From positions 34,167,501 to 34,231,500 of the forward strand of contig CM060834.1 in NCBI GenBank assembly GCA_030762175.1: a stretch of 64,000 nucleotides of DNA, read 5' to 3'. This DNA comes from Metallyticus violacea (taxonomy: Eukaryota > Arthropoda > Insecta > Mantodea > Metallyticidae). This document shows positions 23,600 through 35,800 of the stretch, piece by piece. Below the pieces are notes generated by a model. It did not search any database. It worked only from the letters and a program-made list of their open reading frames with translations, and was not told the DNA's origin. A program made the translations under genes and the position numbers. Each line of letters opens with the position of its first letter. The first letter of the stretch is position 1.

Positions 23600-25245
23600 T
23601 AAGGTTACATTTCTAGCAGCTTTTCATGATACCCCGATTAGAAGTTGATTTTTTTTTATTTATTTATTTATTTTGGCAGAGATAGATCATTATATCTTCC
23701 CTTCCGCTCTACCAATCTAATAATGATTATACTAAGTTTCAGTGACAATATCACTTATTATAAACAATAACAAGGGCAATATTGGTACACATGTAAATAT
23801 ATGAAATCGTGAGAGTGAAAACAAATGTACCAGTACATATTAAAAACGAAAACTATTAACAATACTATGAAGTAGATAGGAAGTTTATGATAATAATAAA
23901 AATAAGAAAAATAATAGAATGGAAACTTCTACAGCAGGATAAAACAAATATATATTTATATATACACTTTTTATTGTATTTGTTAATGCAAAATTGATTT
24001 GAAAAGTTGTGATTTTTATGATTATAAAAGTGTGGAGCATATGAATTTTCATATAAAATGCTTAAAATGGGCCCACCAGATGATATTAAAATTTTCTAAA
24101 TAAATCAACGATGCACCAAACCCTCTAATTAGATATTTCTTTTTCCTCCAGTAATGTGCGTCTAAGTGACTACGTTAAAAGGTAGTCACTTCCGGGGCTA
24201 TAAGAGAGCCTTAGCTTAAACTAAATTGATTTCCATTACAGCCAGTTTTTCATTATATGAAATACACCACAATAAAATAAAGCCGGTTAAAGTTGTAACC
24301 ACACATGACATGCAGAGCAATAAAATGGCGCCAGTCGCGATGATCGCTTGACAAACAATATAACCTGGTAATCATCAATGTTATCTGTTTTTAACTGCAG
24401 CATTCGACCGTGGTGGCTACGAGGATCCTATAGTAATCTCAGGATGGTACCAGGGTTTTATAGAACCTGCCTCTCGCGTTCTTATTTTCTCGGAAACAGA
24501 GCAACCGCCGTTACTGCTCCATAATTCCGGGGATAACCTTGCAAGGGATGTTCCTTATGACATTCCTGCCTCCCGAGGTATTCAATAAAGAAATATTGCT
24601 AAGTTTAATAACGTTTGTCTTGTTCTCTGAGTGAGGCCTTTTTCACATGCAGCCTTGGGAGTTTTACAGAAGCCAAAATCGTGATCTTACAGCTCTTTAT
24701 TCGATCCCAGCCGCTAAAATAGCTTACAATTATGATGTTTTGGTTAGAATGTAAATCAGAAAGGATTGTTTTCTTTTGTGAGTCATCTCATTCGTTTAAC
24801 TTTCTATTGTGGTCCAGCGTGGATAGATTTACCAAATTGAATACTGAAGTAGTGAATATGCTATACACACGATTATCTGAAGTTAGAGAATGGAATATTG
24901 GTACACTCTTCTCAGACAAGCTAATTAAATGAATTTCCCTAAGTACTACTGCGTAATGTGTTTTTATACGACCGTAACGTAATTTAACTAATGCCTTCCT
25001 AATTTTAGAACTGAAAGCAGACTAGCAGCACTGGAATAAAACAATTGAAGTAAATTTGCACCACTATTTTACATCATAAAAATTTAACACTGAAAGTAGC
25101 AGTCTTGCTATATCACACAATTAATTAGAATAAATTTGTGAAATTATTGAAGCAATGCAATGAAATAAATACACCATAATGATGAATATTGAATTAACTT
25201 CGATTTTCCCAGAAAATACAGCAGCAAAACATTCTCGCTAATTGT
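23600..25245. other. Unassigned DNA with a short perfect hairpin
   Basis: Mostly AT-rich. It contains the 10-bp-stem hairpin at 24164-24191 and a somewhat less AT-rich stretch at about 24390-24680. No gene recognised. Confidence 0.45.
24164..24191. other. Perfect 10-bp inverted repeat
   Basis: AAGTGACTAC (24164-24173) and its exact reverse complement GTAGTCACTT (24182-24191) are separated by 8 bases. There is no T-tract or gene beside it, so it is not called a terminator. Confidence 0.6.
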
Positions 25246-25249
25246 CCTG

Positions 25250-25483
25250 ATTTTTTTTATTCGTTTTATTTAAGGACGCTCTTTAACATCTCAGGTCATC
25301 AGCGTCCCATTCAACTCAGGGAGTGAAACGGCCGACAAATTTTACTCAGAGGTCTCTTCTTTCAGGCTTGAGGTTCTTTTTCGTGCGGTAAATGTACGAC
25401 ATGGGACCCACGGCTTTACTTTCCTTCGGGAGGAAGCCAAACTTAGGATTTTTACGCCCGAAAAAATCCATCGATCCCGGCCG
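25250..25483 (-). mobile_element. tRNA-derived SINE, family A, antisense, 5'-truncated
   Basis: The reverse complement matches the family-A body throughout (CTGATGACCTGAGATGTTAA near 25295, CCTAAGTTTGGCTTCCTCC near 25442) with an AAATAAAA-type tail at 25250-25275. It stops just before box B (GGCCGGGATCGATGG near 25483), so all promoter boxes are lost. No clear target-site duplication was seen. Confidence 0.85.
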
Positions 25484-25706
25484 AGCACAGTGATAAAGTG
25501 CAGATATTCTCTAATTATGGGCATTTTGCTATTCTTTAGTAGTTACAAGATAAATTATTTGGCCGAAGAAAACTTGGAGAATCTTAACTTTTATTTTATT
25601 TCATTTATTTTTAATCCCATTATATGAACATTTAAGAGCCCATATATTTTGAAGAGATGATCTCCTTTATTATAATACATTTTAAATGAAATATTTTATA
25701 TAACGC

Positions 25707-25945
25707 TGTGTTGATTAGAGAGGTTGCCAGATAATCATGGGATCTCAGTTTCGATTCGCGGTCTAAGAATTACCTAGTTATCGGTAGCTTAGTTCATGGT
25801 CTAGTTTGGTTAGCCCTTCCTCGGCAGTTAAAATCATTATCTTTCCACCATTCTCCCAGGAGTCTCAACCTCGGAAGTCGATTATGCTCTATCCAAACTT
25901 CAGGATCCTTTACTAAGTCCTACCACACATGTTGTTGGGTTAGGA
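25707..25945 (+). repeat. Possible tRNA-derived SINE of another family
   Basis: Begins with a tRNA-like head (GATTAGAGAGGTTGCCAG... then CAGTTTCGATTCGCGG near 25748, a box-B-like motif). A moderate-GC body without coding frames follows, then a short A-rich run. It does not align with families A or B. No duplication was identified. Confidence 0.3.
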
Positions 25946-25949
25946 AAAA

Positions 25950-26510
25950 AATAAGTTTATAATTACCTATTAACTAACTTTGAAATAACTACATGAAACT
26001 ATTTAAAGCCATTTATACACGTATTAAAAAAAACACGATTTTTTAACCACGTACAGATATTTTTACAATATTTACTGCTTTACTTGTGTATATAATAAGA
26101 AACAATATTGCCAAAGGAACAACTGGTGTATATTATTGGTAGATTGTAATCTCTCTCAAAAACGTTGGTCATGAACGGCTAGAAATATCCTAGTTTTAAA
26201 ATCAAAATACCCCATTGGCAACTAATGCTTTGCTGACGCTACTCCATAAGATTTTTCCAAGTGATCAATATAGACTTAAATGATCTTATCTTTTAATAGA
26301 GGAGATAATAAGGATGTTATTTCCGCAAGGACCCCCGGATCAGTGAGCACTGGAAGCATCAACCGATCTAGCTTATACCTTCAGCTCATAAAGAGCTTTG
26401 AAGAACATATTAAAGTTTAAATAAGCATTGAAATAGATACCCAAAACACCTTATGAATTTTTAATTAATGTACTAATACATTAACTACATATATTGACAC
26501 TTGAAGGTTT
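25950..26510. other. Unassigned AT-rich DNA
   Basis: No recognised feature. Confidence 0.5.
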
Positions 26511-26513
26511 TCC

Positions 26514-26679
26514 TCGGTCTTCATAAATGGCAAATGCTGGGGAGGTACCCTAAACTTAGCCCTTGAACTTTTGCTTCCTTATCCTTTCCCAATATATCAT
26601 TTCATATCATGCATCATCAGTGTTCATCTCCTGTGATGCCTCTGTGGTAAAACCAGGCGCTAAACACAATTCATTCATT
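26514..26679 (+). mobile_element. SINE family B, 5'-truncated
   Basis: Matches the family-B body and 3' module of 22560-22909: GGTTTTCCTC(G/A)GTC, CATAAATGGCAAATGCTGGG, then ATCATGCATCATCAGTG and GTGATGCCTCTGTGGTAAAA, ending in AATTCATTCATTTTTA. The tRNA head is absent and there is only one 3' module. Confidence 0.85.
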
Positions 26680-28125
26680 TTTATATGCCTGGTGGTTTGA
26701 TTATGCTTTATAGTATTATAGATAGAAATGTAAAATTTAAATTATTCCAAACACGAAGGATCTTGATATTAAAGGAACCAGTATTCTAGGTAGAAAGAAC
26801 TCATTATAATACCAATATCGTGTTTAGAGGTTAGAGTGGGGGGGACAAGGTTCCCTCCAAACTTGCAGTGTTTTCGTTATATAATTAAATTGTATCAGAT
26901 AGGGAAAGTTGAAAGCTGGAGGGAAAATTGGAGCGTAGGTTCTAATCTTCTAGTAAAGCATCAGTTAACTCCTTAAGTACCCTGGGCTGGAGAAGGAGGG
27001 GTGGTTTGCAGGAATAGTGTCCGTGATGAACGGGTTTTGCAAGTTTAGCTCTGCTACCCGTGGGCTGCATATGTTATGCCGTAAGTCTACGCTACGTGTG
27101 ATTAACATTTTAATTACTTGCCGTTTCTAAACGTCAGCTGATCCTTACTAACAAATTTTTACTTTGAATTATTACTGAGCACATGTAATATCTTAGGTTA
27201 CTGCTAATTTTGGGTATTCGTTTTATATCTGCAAAGCTGTTAATGATGTGACTGGGTTTCAGAAAAGATTACCACTCTTTGGCACTGAACTTTCTTTTGC
27301 TTTTCCACGTCTAAAATAGTGCTCTTTTGCGTTTTTGTTTTCGGCATATGGTTTAGGAAAAGTATCGATGTCAAGTATAAATGTATTTTTTTTTGTCAAA
27401 ACAAAAGGATTTTAGGAACTTCTACGTTTAAAGAGCATTTTTTTTGTTTTTATTTTTGGTTGTTTTTTATTTTTTCATTTCCATTTTTTTCTATGAGGGC
27501 AATTATATGATTCTTGAGTCTCAATCAGAAGGAAAATTCCTTGTATCAAATATCGAGCCTATTTTTCAACAAAGTTATCTTTCAGGTCTACACACTGAAG
27601 TGGTTAGTATAGCCCCAGCAATTAGACCCTAATTAGGAGGTTTGTGCCCCACAAACAAACAATTGGGGCATCAATTCTGAAGCGATTTGTTGTTGACGTC
27701 GAGTGGCCTCACATTGTGATGTCAATTTTGAAGTGGTTTCGTAGATTGATTATTGGTCGCTTCGGTGTTGTTGCCCTTGCTTCAATGACAACAATTTCTC
27801 AGGGTGAAATCTCCTATTTTGTTGATTGGGACTCAACAGGACTGGGAGAGGAGTTCAATAGTGTAAATAAGCACGCGATGCGACTTAATATATATTTACA
27901 ATTATGTCCCCTTATTGGAAGTGAAAAATGAATCCGGGAGAAACTTTATCCTAGCATCTTCTATCTGTGTACACCCTCCTATCTTCCTCGTCAACTACCT
28001 TACGTGCCTTCCAGCCTCCCATTATAAGTTATGCTATTCCCTATTGCTGTTTCATGTCTAACTCCAAGATAAAGGTCTCTTTATCTCATCTACGATAATT
28101 TTAATTTCGCTCTGCAGATCCAGAG
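26680..28125. other. Unassigned DNA
   Basis: No gene or repeat recognised. A 95-codon frame at 27644-27931 has protein-like composition but no recognisable motif and lies in sequence of no other distinction. Confidence 0.4.
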
Positions 28126-28129
28126 ATGA

Positions 28130-28470
28130 CATCTGCATGCATCGCGCCCCTCAACTTCCTACCGCCTTATGACAAACAGGCGCCTTTTGACTTTTTTCAT
28201 TACTCTCTGGCAAATATCGTTTAAACCAATTTTTGACAATTTACGTTTTACAACCGCCGCCCACCATTTTGGGTAATGCATGTTATTTAATTGGTGACGG
28301 TAGCATATTGCCCTCAGGGTTGATCGTTTCCTTTAATTATTCTTAGCCAGTATATAATTGCATAAAAATATGCAAATCTTATGCTGTTGCAAATGGGGAG
28401 AGGCTTAATAATGGAATGCTTAATATGCATTAACAATGGGGTTTAATAATTAAAACACTATCCCCTCAGA
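28130..28470. other. Motif-rich unique block, candidate enhancer-like element
   Basis: Unique and non-coding, denser in factor-like words than the surrounding DNA: TATGCAAATC (POU octamer-like), TTAATTGGTGAC and GGTTTAATAATTAAAAC (homeodomain-like), AACAATGGGG (Sox-like), plus CGCCGCCCACC. Clustered sites of this sort are typical of developmental enhancers in insects. The function is inferred from motif content alone. Confidence 0.3.
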
Positions 28471-29429
28471 CCCATCATTATTGTACCAGGAAGGTGTCCT
28501 TGCGGTTAACAATCAAGAGCTAATTGCACACTCGTCTGGCTTGCGTGAAACACAGAAAAAGCCAAGCGTATAGTGCAATGTTTGAAGGTTTTGGGTAAGC
28601 AACAGTAAGGAAAAGTGACAGTCTATCGAGACGTTAGCGGATCAAGAGGCACAACTCCCTGGCCACCATAACAGGTAACATATTCTCATTGTAATAATAT
28701 GATGTAAGACCATTAAAAAGCGCCTCAACTATCAGTTCATTGTATTTTTGAGTTCCTCATCCCTTAACGTATGATGCTTAGGAGTGTTACATATTAAAGC
28801 CAGGAGGGTGCCCCTAGTGTGTGTGCATGTGTGTGTTGTTCAATGTTCTGGAGAGGTGTATTATTTTGTTAATTTTCCTAGTAAATGAAAGCATTTCAGT
28901 ACACAAAGGCTCAACCAGGAAAATAATCTTTATAAAAAAAACTGTATTTTAACAAAATTGAACAATAGGCAATATTTTATGATGTTCTGCTAGACTATAG
29001 CACGGGTACATTCTAACCAGTTTTACGAGATCTAGAACAAAATATTTCGAAATCACAATCTTCAGAAAAAAGTCCTATTTTGTTAGCTTTGTTATGCAAA
29101 ATAGTTTTTCGTACAAATGTGTGCATAAATATACGTTATTTATTTTTTTTTTTTGCATATCTTAGAAAACACAAATAATTCAGAATCATGTAAGAACTGC
29201 AAAACAAATATTAGTTAATTCTACAGTGTAAACTTTTCGATCAGTCTAGAAACCACAATGTTCTCTTAGCAACAAAACGATGTTTTAAACAAGCATTGGA
29301 AGATATTACAGTTATTTAGAATGTACGCGATCTAGAAATTAGGCAGAGGACGTCCAAATAGGTCAATAGGAGTGGTGGCAAATAGATGTACATGCGTTTT
29401 CGCGGTATAATACGAAATTTAACTGCTTT

Positions 29430-29640
29430 ATTAAATGAGGCGAGAACACATATAGAGCCGCATGTGGACTGCAGGCCTTCAATTTGGCATAGCTAATATA
29501 GAGGAAATTGAGGCACTGTCAAGTTCCGACTGATGCCGATACTTGACACCAGCTTAACATTTAAGCTCCGTTGATGCATTTAATCATGATATGCAGTCCA
29601 CAGTGAGTAATACGCGTACATTGGCGGAGTAATACATTTC
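29430..29640. other. Unique block with an 11-bp inverted repeat
   Basis: TGTGGACTGCA (29463-29473) recurs exactly inverted as TGCAGTCCACA (29592-29602), 118 bases apart. The enclosed sequence is less AT-rich than the flanks and non-coding. It could be a regulatory block or a decayed inverted-repeat element. Confidence 0.35.
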
Positions 29641-30225
29641 GGTTTAATTCCTCTGCTACTCTTTTTGAACAGGAAATCACACGTTTACGGCCTAATAATA
29701 AACATACCAGTTTTTGTCACGTGTTACATTAGAATTCTTCTTTTCTTTCCTTTCTGCAGGTCCCATAGTTACAGAAAATTCTGTTATCCCAGCATTAAAG
29801 AGTGTACTATGTTTTGGAAATTAATAATAGAAAATAAAATATACATATTGTAAGACAAATATTTTCCTAACTAAAAGCTGTGTCCCTTACACAACAAATG
29901 AACGAGTAATTCATAAGGTGATTTATATACAAAGTATTGCAAGACTGCTCCGAGTGTGTAATTATATTTTTAATGCGCGCCTAAAACACATAACCACTAT
30001 AAAAACTGTATCTTTTAATAAATTATCTAACATTTTTCCTATCATTCGAAAAATTTAAATTGTTAAACAAAGATGACGAAGGAATTTCGGTTAAATGAGG
30101 TGCACAAAACAAGAGTGCATTTAGCGGTAGTTAAATTTACAAATGGCTATTTTCCATATAAGCTATAAGCTTGCGCGGTTTTCATTCTAGCTTCTGTATT
30201 CTCTCCCATCTTAAATATTATTAAA

Positions 30226-30262
30226 CTTTATTATTATTACTATTATTATTATTATTATTATC
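30226..30262. repeat. (TTA)n microsatellite
   Basis: About 11 TTA/ATT units, immediately 5' of the SINE at 30281. Confidence 0.85.
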
Positions 30263-30280
30263 AAAATCCATTTTTTGGAA

Positions 30281-30490
30281 ACCGCTATGGGTGGCTGTGG
30301 TTGTTAAGATAAGGTCTAGAGTTTTGCCAGTTTTCCTCAGTCCTGACAAATGTGAAATGCCGGAGATGTACCCTCAACTTTGGCCTGGCACATTTCCTTC
30401 CTTAAAAATTATTTTTAAATTTACCATTTCATCCCATGCATCTTCCATGCCCACCGCCTGTGATGCCTCAGCAGTAAACAAGGGTTTCTA
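30281..30490 (+). mobile_element. SINE family B, internally deleted
   Basis: Starts with the family-B head (GGTGGCTGTGGTTGTTAAG near 30290), but the box B region is deleted: the head joins directly to the body (GTTTTCCTCAGTCCTGACAA near 30333). The 3' module (CATCCCATGCATC, CCTGTGATGCCTCAGCAGTAA) follows. Without box B it cannot be transcribed from its own promoter. Confidence 0.8.
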
Positions 30491-30494
30491 TTGA

Positions 30495-31320
30495 ATGTTT
30501 TTGGAAATCACAACTGATGTAACTTGCATAGGAAGAATCAGTCGTGCCGATGTTCTAACCAATTGAACTACCGTATCCTCTGGAACCACTACTTTCTTAA
30601 ATGAAGTTCCACATATCGGTAGTTCGAATCCCGACGGTGACACGACTTTTCACTTTGACTCTTTCTATTTAACTACGTCCTACACAGCCATATATAGCTA
30701 TTTTTATAGTACAGAGAAACACTTGCATTAAAAGTATTTTAATTAGATTACACTTGCAACTAGAGTGTCTATCTGTTACACTTTCTTCCGCCAATTGATG
30801 AAGACCTACCGTGTTAAATAAAATAACGCAGTGAAAAAAAAATGCAGAAATATGTTTCAGAAAACCAAATTTAAAATACAATGATACATTTTTTGGTCCT
30901 ACAGACGGCGAATTGGATAGGTGGTTAACGTAATCAGGGGGTTTCTCTTCCCCAGCAATTGTGTACACGATTCTGCCGTTCCACTCCCTTCAGTGTTGGA
31001 GGAATTATTGCAGGAATGGATTGACCACTTTCATCTCCTTGCTGTCTTGCCTCTATTACTTCCACACTATCAGTCGTACAAGATATCATCCCTGCAAATT
31101 GTTGTGATATCATGTATGTTGACACAAGCTCACAATGCGATCACGGTTTGTTTATAAAAGAATTGGAGTCAGTCCGCCCCTAAACTTTCAACGTCTACCT
31201 CTCAGCTGTTAAGACTCCACAACCTTAGCAGGTAATAAGCGACCAATAAGCATTGCAACCATCAAGGACTGTTTACTTTAACTGGGTATTCATTTTGCTG
31301 TCTGTATGTAACATTTAAAA
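30495..31320. other. Unassigned DNA
   Basis: No gene recognised. TAGTTCGAATCCCGAC near 30621 looks like a box B, but the only box-A-like motif nearby lies upstream in the opposite orientation, so no SINE is called. Confidence 0.4.
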
Positions 31321-31322
31321 TA

Positions 31323-32888
31323 CAGTAGTGGCATTAATTCTGGACACTTTAGAAAACATTATATAACATTATATTAAACTTTTGATTTTGATTGAAATTT
31401 ATGTTTTTATTGAAGTAAAATTTAAAAGAAAACTAGGCAAAATGTCTTAATGTTCAATGTCAAAAATGAAAAAATTAAATTACAATTACAACTTATCAAA
31501 ACAACAGCTGGAAATGGTACATTTTGGACACTTTCATAGGAATTATTGTAACTGATTTGTGCTAATATTTTGTTGGGAATTCTTTTGATTTGATTGTTGA
31601 CTCCATTCTCCGTGGCACTGAGTACGCCAAACACTGAATATCTTCTGGTGTTATCAGATTACATGATTGGATGATGGCCTCTAGCAGCTCGCTCTTGTTA
31701 CTTCCTCTGACGTGACACCAAAACTTTCAGCCTTGACCACAAGTTTTCGATTCGGTTGAGGCAGGACTGTTTCCTGATCCATTTCTGATTATTTGAACGG
31801 TATCCTTCACGCCATCCTGCTGAAAGAGTTGATTGTCACCGCCGAACAAATCACGAATAGTAGGCAGCAGCCTAAGATCTCTTTTTTGGTATTTCTTGGC
31901 ACTAATGTTGCCTTCTAAGATTGCAAGCGCCCGACACCCTGCCTTGCCATGCTTCCCCATACCATGACGCTGACAGGATGCTTCGTAGCGGCGCTGCATT
32001 CAAGTAACATGTCCTTACCTGTTTGGCGATGCACAAAAGTGATGCCATCATTACCAAAGATATTGTCGTGTTTTATCGCTCCATATGACTTTACCCCAGT
32101 ATTCTTGTGTTCAATCCCTGTATGCTAAAACCCACTGCACACGCTTTTGTCTCTGTTTTTGTTGAGACAAGACTTCTTTCTAGGGGTAGGCATCTTATTG
32201 TTCGGTCAGAGACTTGTAGCCCAGAAGCGCTCAAGATGGCATTCATATCCTTTGCCATACGTCGGCAATTTTAAGAAAGGCGGCATTCTCCGCCAGTCTT
32301 GAGCACTAATTTTGGCTTTTCGCCACTTCTTGGAGACGCTCTTATGCTCCCATTATTTCGTACCGCGTGCAAACCTTCCTATACTTGTTATGTAGCTTCA
32401 CTACCCAACCTTTTAGTTATTTCTTACAGGCACATCTTCTTCACGAAATGTTACTGCCTAACTTCTCTTACTTGGTAACCAACCAATGCAGTTTGTCTTA
32501 GAGGCACTTATTTGAAATTAAAGGATCATTTTCAAATCACTTCAAAAGATGTTCACTTTACAAAACTTAGTTCTCAGCTGCAATAAACAATGATGATCAC
32601 ACTTGACACTTACTGAAAGAAATGCAACAATCGAACACAAGGGCTAGGTTGACTGAAAATACAATAATTACACAACAATTAGTTACTGCTGCATTATTGA
32701 AGTTACCGAATGATGTTAATTAAACTTGTTTCTAAATTTATGCAGAATAATAAATATAGTGTAGAAGTATAGTAGACAAAATAAAAATGCCATCTGTTGA
32801 TTTAGCACAACACAATCTTTGTATATTTTGTAAAATTTAAAAAGGATAAACATTTTACAAAAAATGTCCAAAATTAATGACACTACTA
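31323..32888 (-). mobile_element. Tc1-like element with TIRs and TA flanks
   Basis: The left end begins CAGTAGTGGCATTAATTCTG (31323-31342) after TA. The right end, read in reverse from 32888, begins TAGTAGTGTCATTAATTTTG, also next to TA (32889-32890). The ~28-bp TIRs differ at only a few positions, and the CAGT-type terminus and TA target are typical of Tc1. Total length is about 1.57 kb, normal for the group. The transposase lies on the minus strand (separate entry) and is broken, so the copy is dead. Confidence 0.9.
31600..32420 (-). pseudogene. Broken Tc1-like transposase
   Basis: Read on the minus strand. The N-terminal half has VCTRYEI-like and ERLQEVAKSQN-like helix-turn-helix-region residues near 32350-32390 and LQVSDRTIR (about 32190-32215), the usual second DNA-binding helix. 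The C-terminal catalytic half (31727-31999) reads GKAGCRALAILEGNISAKKY and then LFGGDNQLFQQDG (about 31805-31845), the Tc1 box holding the second catalytic aspartate. Several frame changes and stops separate these blocks. The protein would bind the TIRs and catalyse cut-and-paste transposition if intact. Confidence 0.85.
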
Positions 32889-32894
32889 TATGTC

Positions 32895-35800
32895 AGCTAT
32901 TTCTTGCAACTGAGTGCCAACATTAATGCGAAGAATACAATAAATACGTGAAAGAACTTGGTTTTTATAAATTATGCTGAATTTACTGAAGAATATAAAA
33001 CAAAATCTTTCCCGCTCTCTACGCCTTAATCAACTTCAAAATATTTCTCTGCACTGACAATAAGCTGTTTTATTTACAAGTTATAGGAAAGTGCTTCCAA
33101 ACCCAAGTGTTAAATGCAATATTTGAACCATAAGTGTCAGCGCTAAATTAAAAAAAAAGTATGGGATGCCCATAATATAAACTTATGAAAAACTGTTAGG
33201 ACTGAACTATTTTCAGTTAACCTCGGAGGTTTCTATCAGAAAACAGAAACATCTGCAGTTTCATATTCATGACAAAAAGACACGATACACGAAGTTTCCT
33301 CTTTAAAACAGGTTACTCGTGGCTGTTGCATGCCCGAGTATAATATAGTTTCCAACATGACGGAGATGAAATGCCTTAAGGGAAGCGCGCAAGTAGACCG
33401 GAAGAGACGAGAGCCACGTCATGGGAGCTGACGGTAAAGGAAGAGGTAGTATGGCGGATGACTTTTGTGCACAGCGTATGTTAGCATCTTACATGATGAA
33501 CAGCACTTTCCTATCATATACTACACATGGATAACATTGAAATACGTACCCAAGAAAGTTATCATGCAACCTTAGGTCAGACATTCTGTAACTTTTTAAG
33601 GATGAAGGAGCAATTTATGAAATATCGAAGACCAGCCATCCATAACCTAATTAGAATTCCTTACATACTAGACGGTCTGGGTTCGACCATGGAAAGGCAT
33701 GATAGCATGTAGAGTTCAGAAGCGGTGTAATATAAATAAACTGATTTCTGATCAAGGAAAATAATAATCTCTTATAGGTAATCTAAAAATGATAAAATTT
33801 ATATTTAAACTATCATCAAATTGAAAACAGTAAAATAAATAAAGGAGATATACAAAACATCACAAATTTCCAGATTATCAGCATCAGCAAGATTATTTAT
33901 CAGCCAATGTTGATATTTTAGTATATTCTATTACTAGTTTTAATTACACCACACATTTTCAGAAGATGATAAGTTTTTAGAGAACAGACCGATGAAACAA
34001 AACACAGTTGAAATCTCAAGAATTAAATGTAAACAAAACCGAGGAAAATTGTAATAAATTATTTTTACATACAGAACGAGTGACAAAAAATTCTTATGTA
34101 TAACAGTATATTAAATTCCAAAAGGAAAGATAGATGTTGTGAATATTGTTAAGGCACTGTGAAAATAAAATAGGTGCATAGCTAACCCTGAACGAAGAAG
34201 AAAATGAAGCCCAAATACAATACTGTAATTGAATTTTATTTTTTAGTACTATTCCATCACAAAAAATACTATAGTAGATTTACTGAAAGCATAATGGATG
34301 TCTTTTCTAACTGAATCAATCACAAGGGTATTAGGCTACCGTTTTTTCTCATATATAAATTTACTCATACCTTACAATTTTTACAACTTATAAACTTAAC
34401 AAACATAAACTCTTGATGGTAAACTATGAGTGAGCCACACAAGCATCGACCACTCGGGCTCTATCCACTGGGAAAAAAAACAGCAATCTTTTACAGATGA
34501 AAATAGTAAAAAAATTCCACGTAGTTTATGGAAAAGGAAAGAAAGATTCACCTAAAATGAATAAAAATCGTTAAACATGTCTGGCCTCCATTTACAACAA
34601 CTGAAAGTAACGACAAAATTAGGCGACTAGTAACCTGAAATATTTAAAATCTGTAACGATAATATACTTGCAAAGTACAATATAAGAAGGTAATTTTACC
34701 CTTTACAACTTGTCAAAAAATCACAAAAGACCCTTTATAATCTGTGTATTTTATACAATGTAATACAGTGACAACGCCAAAACCTCAACGACATCAACTT
34801 TTTCAACGTGAATCAGAGCTGATGTCCCAATTTTCATTTGTATTTATTTTTATAAGCTGTTTAATGATTTCCTGAGGGAGTTAGGTCCCATTTTCCGTAT
34901 CCGACTACGCTCTCTGGGAGGCGTCTACGAATAATTGAAAAAATGTTACAACTAAATAACTGCTTGTTAATGCAGTTCGCTCATGCACATGAACATACTC
35001 TGAAATACTCCAGCGGAAAATATAATTACGTTAAAACAAGAGTTTAAAATACTGTAGCAATGTAAATTAAGAGAAAACTGCATTAAAGCAGGGCTTCTTT
35101 CTCTGCATAGTGATGAAAGTTGTAAGAAAAAAACAACTGTATAACTCTCAAGGATATCGACCAGTAATATTGCATACACAAACATCCGCTGAGGGGGAAA
35201 ATTATAATTATGTCCTAATGCCTCTTCCTAAAAAGTGTAGCCAAATTCAATTATCACATCTAAACAAATGAACAATAAAGGCAAAGAACGATTGGAATAA
35301 AAGTGTGACATTATTAAATTAACGAGAGAAAACCAATTTTCCTGATTTCCTTTCTTCTGCATTTTCATTATCGAAGCCACTTTGGCATCGTTTACTAAAA
35401 TCAGTAGGGAAAAAATTGATTTCGCTGGATTTCTATTCTGTATTCATTAGCTAGAAACCATTAGGTCCGTAACGGCCGTTACTCACCCTATACAGCCGTC
35501 CACCCACTAATAGAGAACTTAATAATTACTTTGAGCACGTTTTAAATAAAAACAAGCATGGTCCCCTAACACTGGTTCAATTTGCACTTTGAATTCGATA
35601 ATAACAGGAGAAAAATGTCGTTTCAATGTAGTTCTTCCTATATTAGATGTAAACAATTTATCTTAGCAATATCTCAATGCATATAGCAGGGGAGAAACAA
35701 TAAAGTAGATGGGACATTCAAAATTTGCTAAAACCTTTTGGTAGAGCTCCATTGTTCTTCTAATTTCTTCCTTAATTAAGCTCTGTAAATATTATGCCTT

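Noticed and set aside
27644..27931. A 95-codon open frame with balanced composition
   Set aside because: No motif, no neighbouring exon-like frames with splice signals.
30550..30640. Box-A-like and box-B-like tRNA promoter motifs
   Set aside because: They face opposite directions and in the wrong order, so they cannot form one RNA polymerase III promoter.
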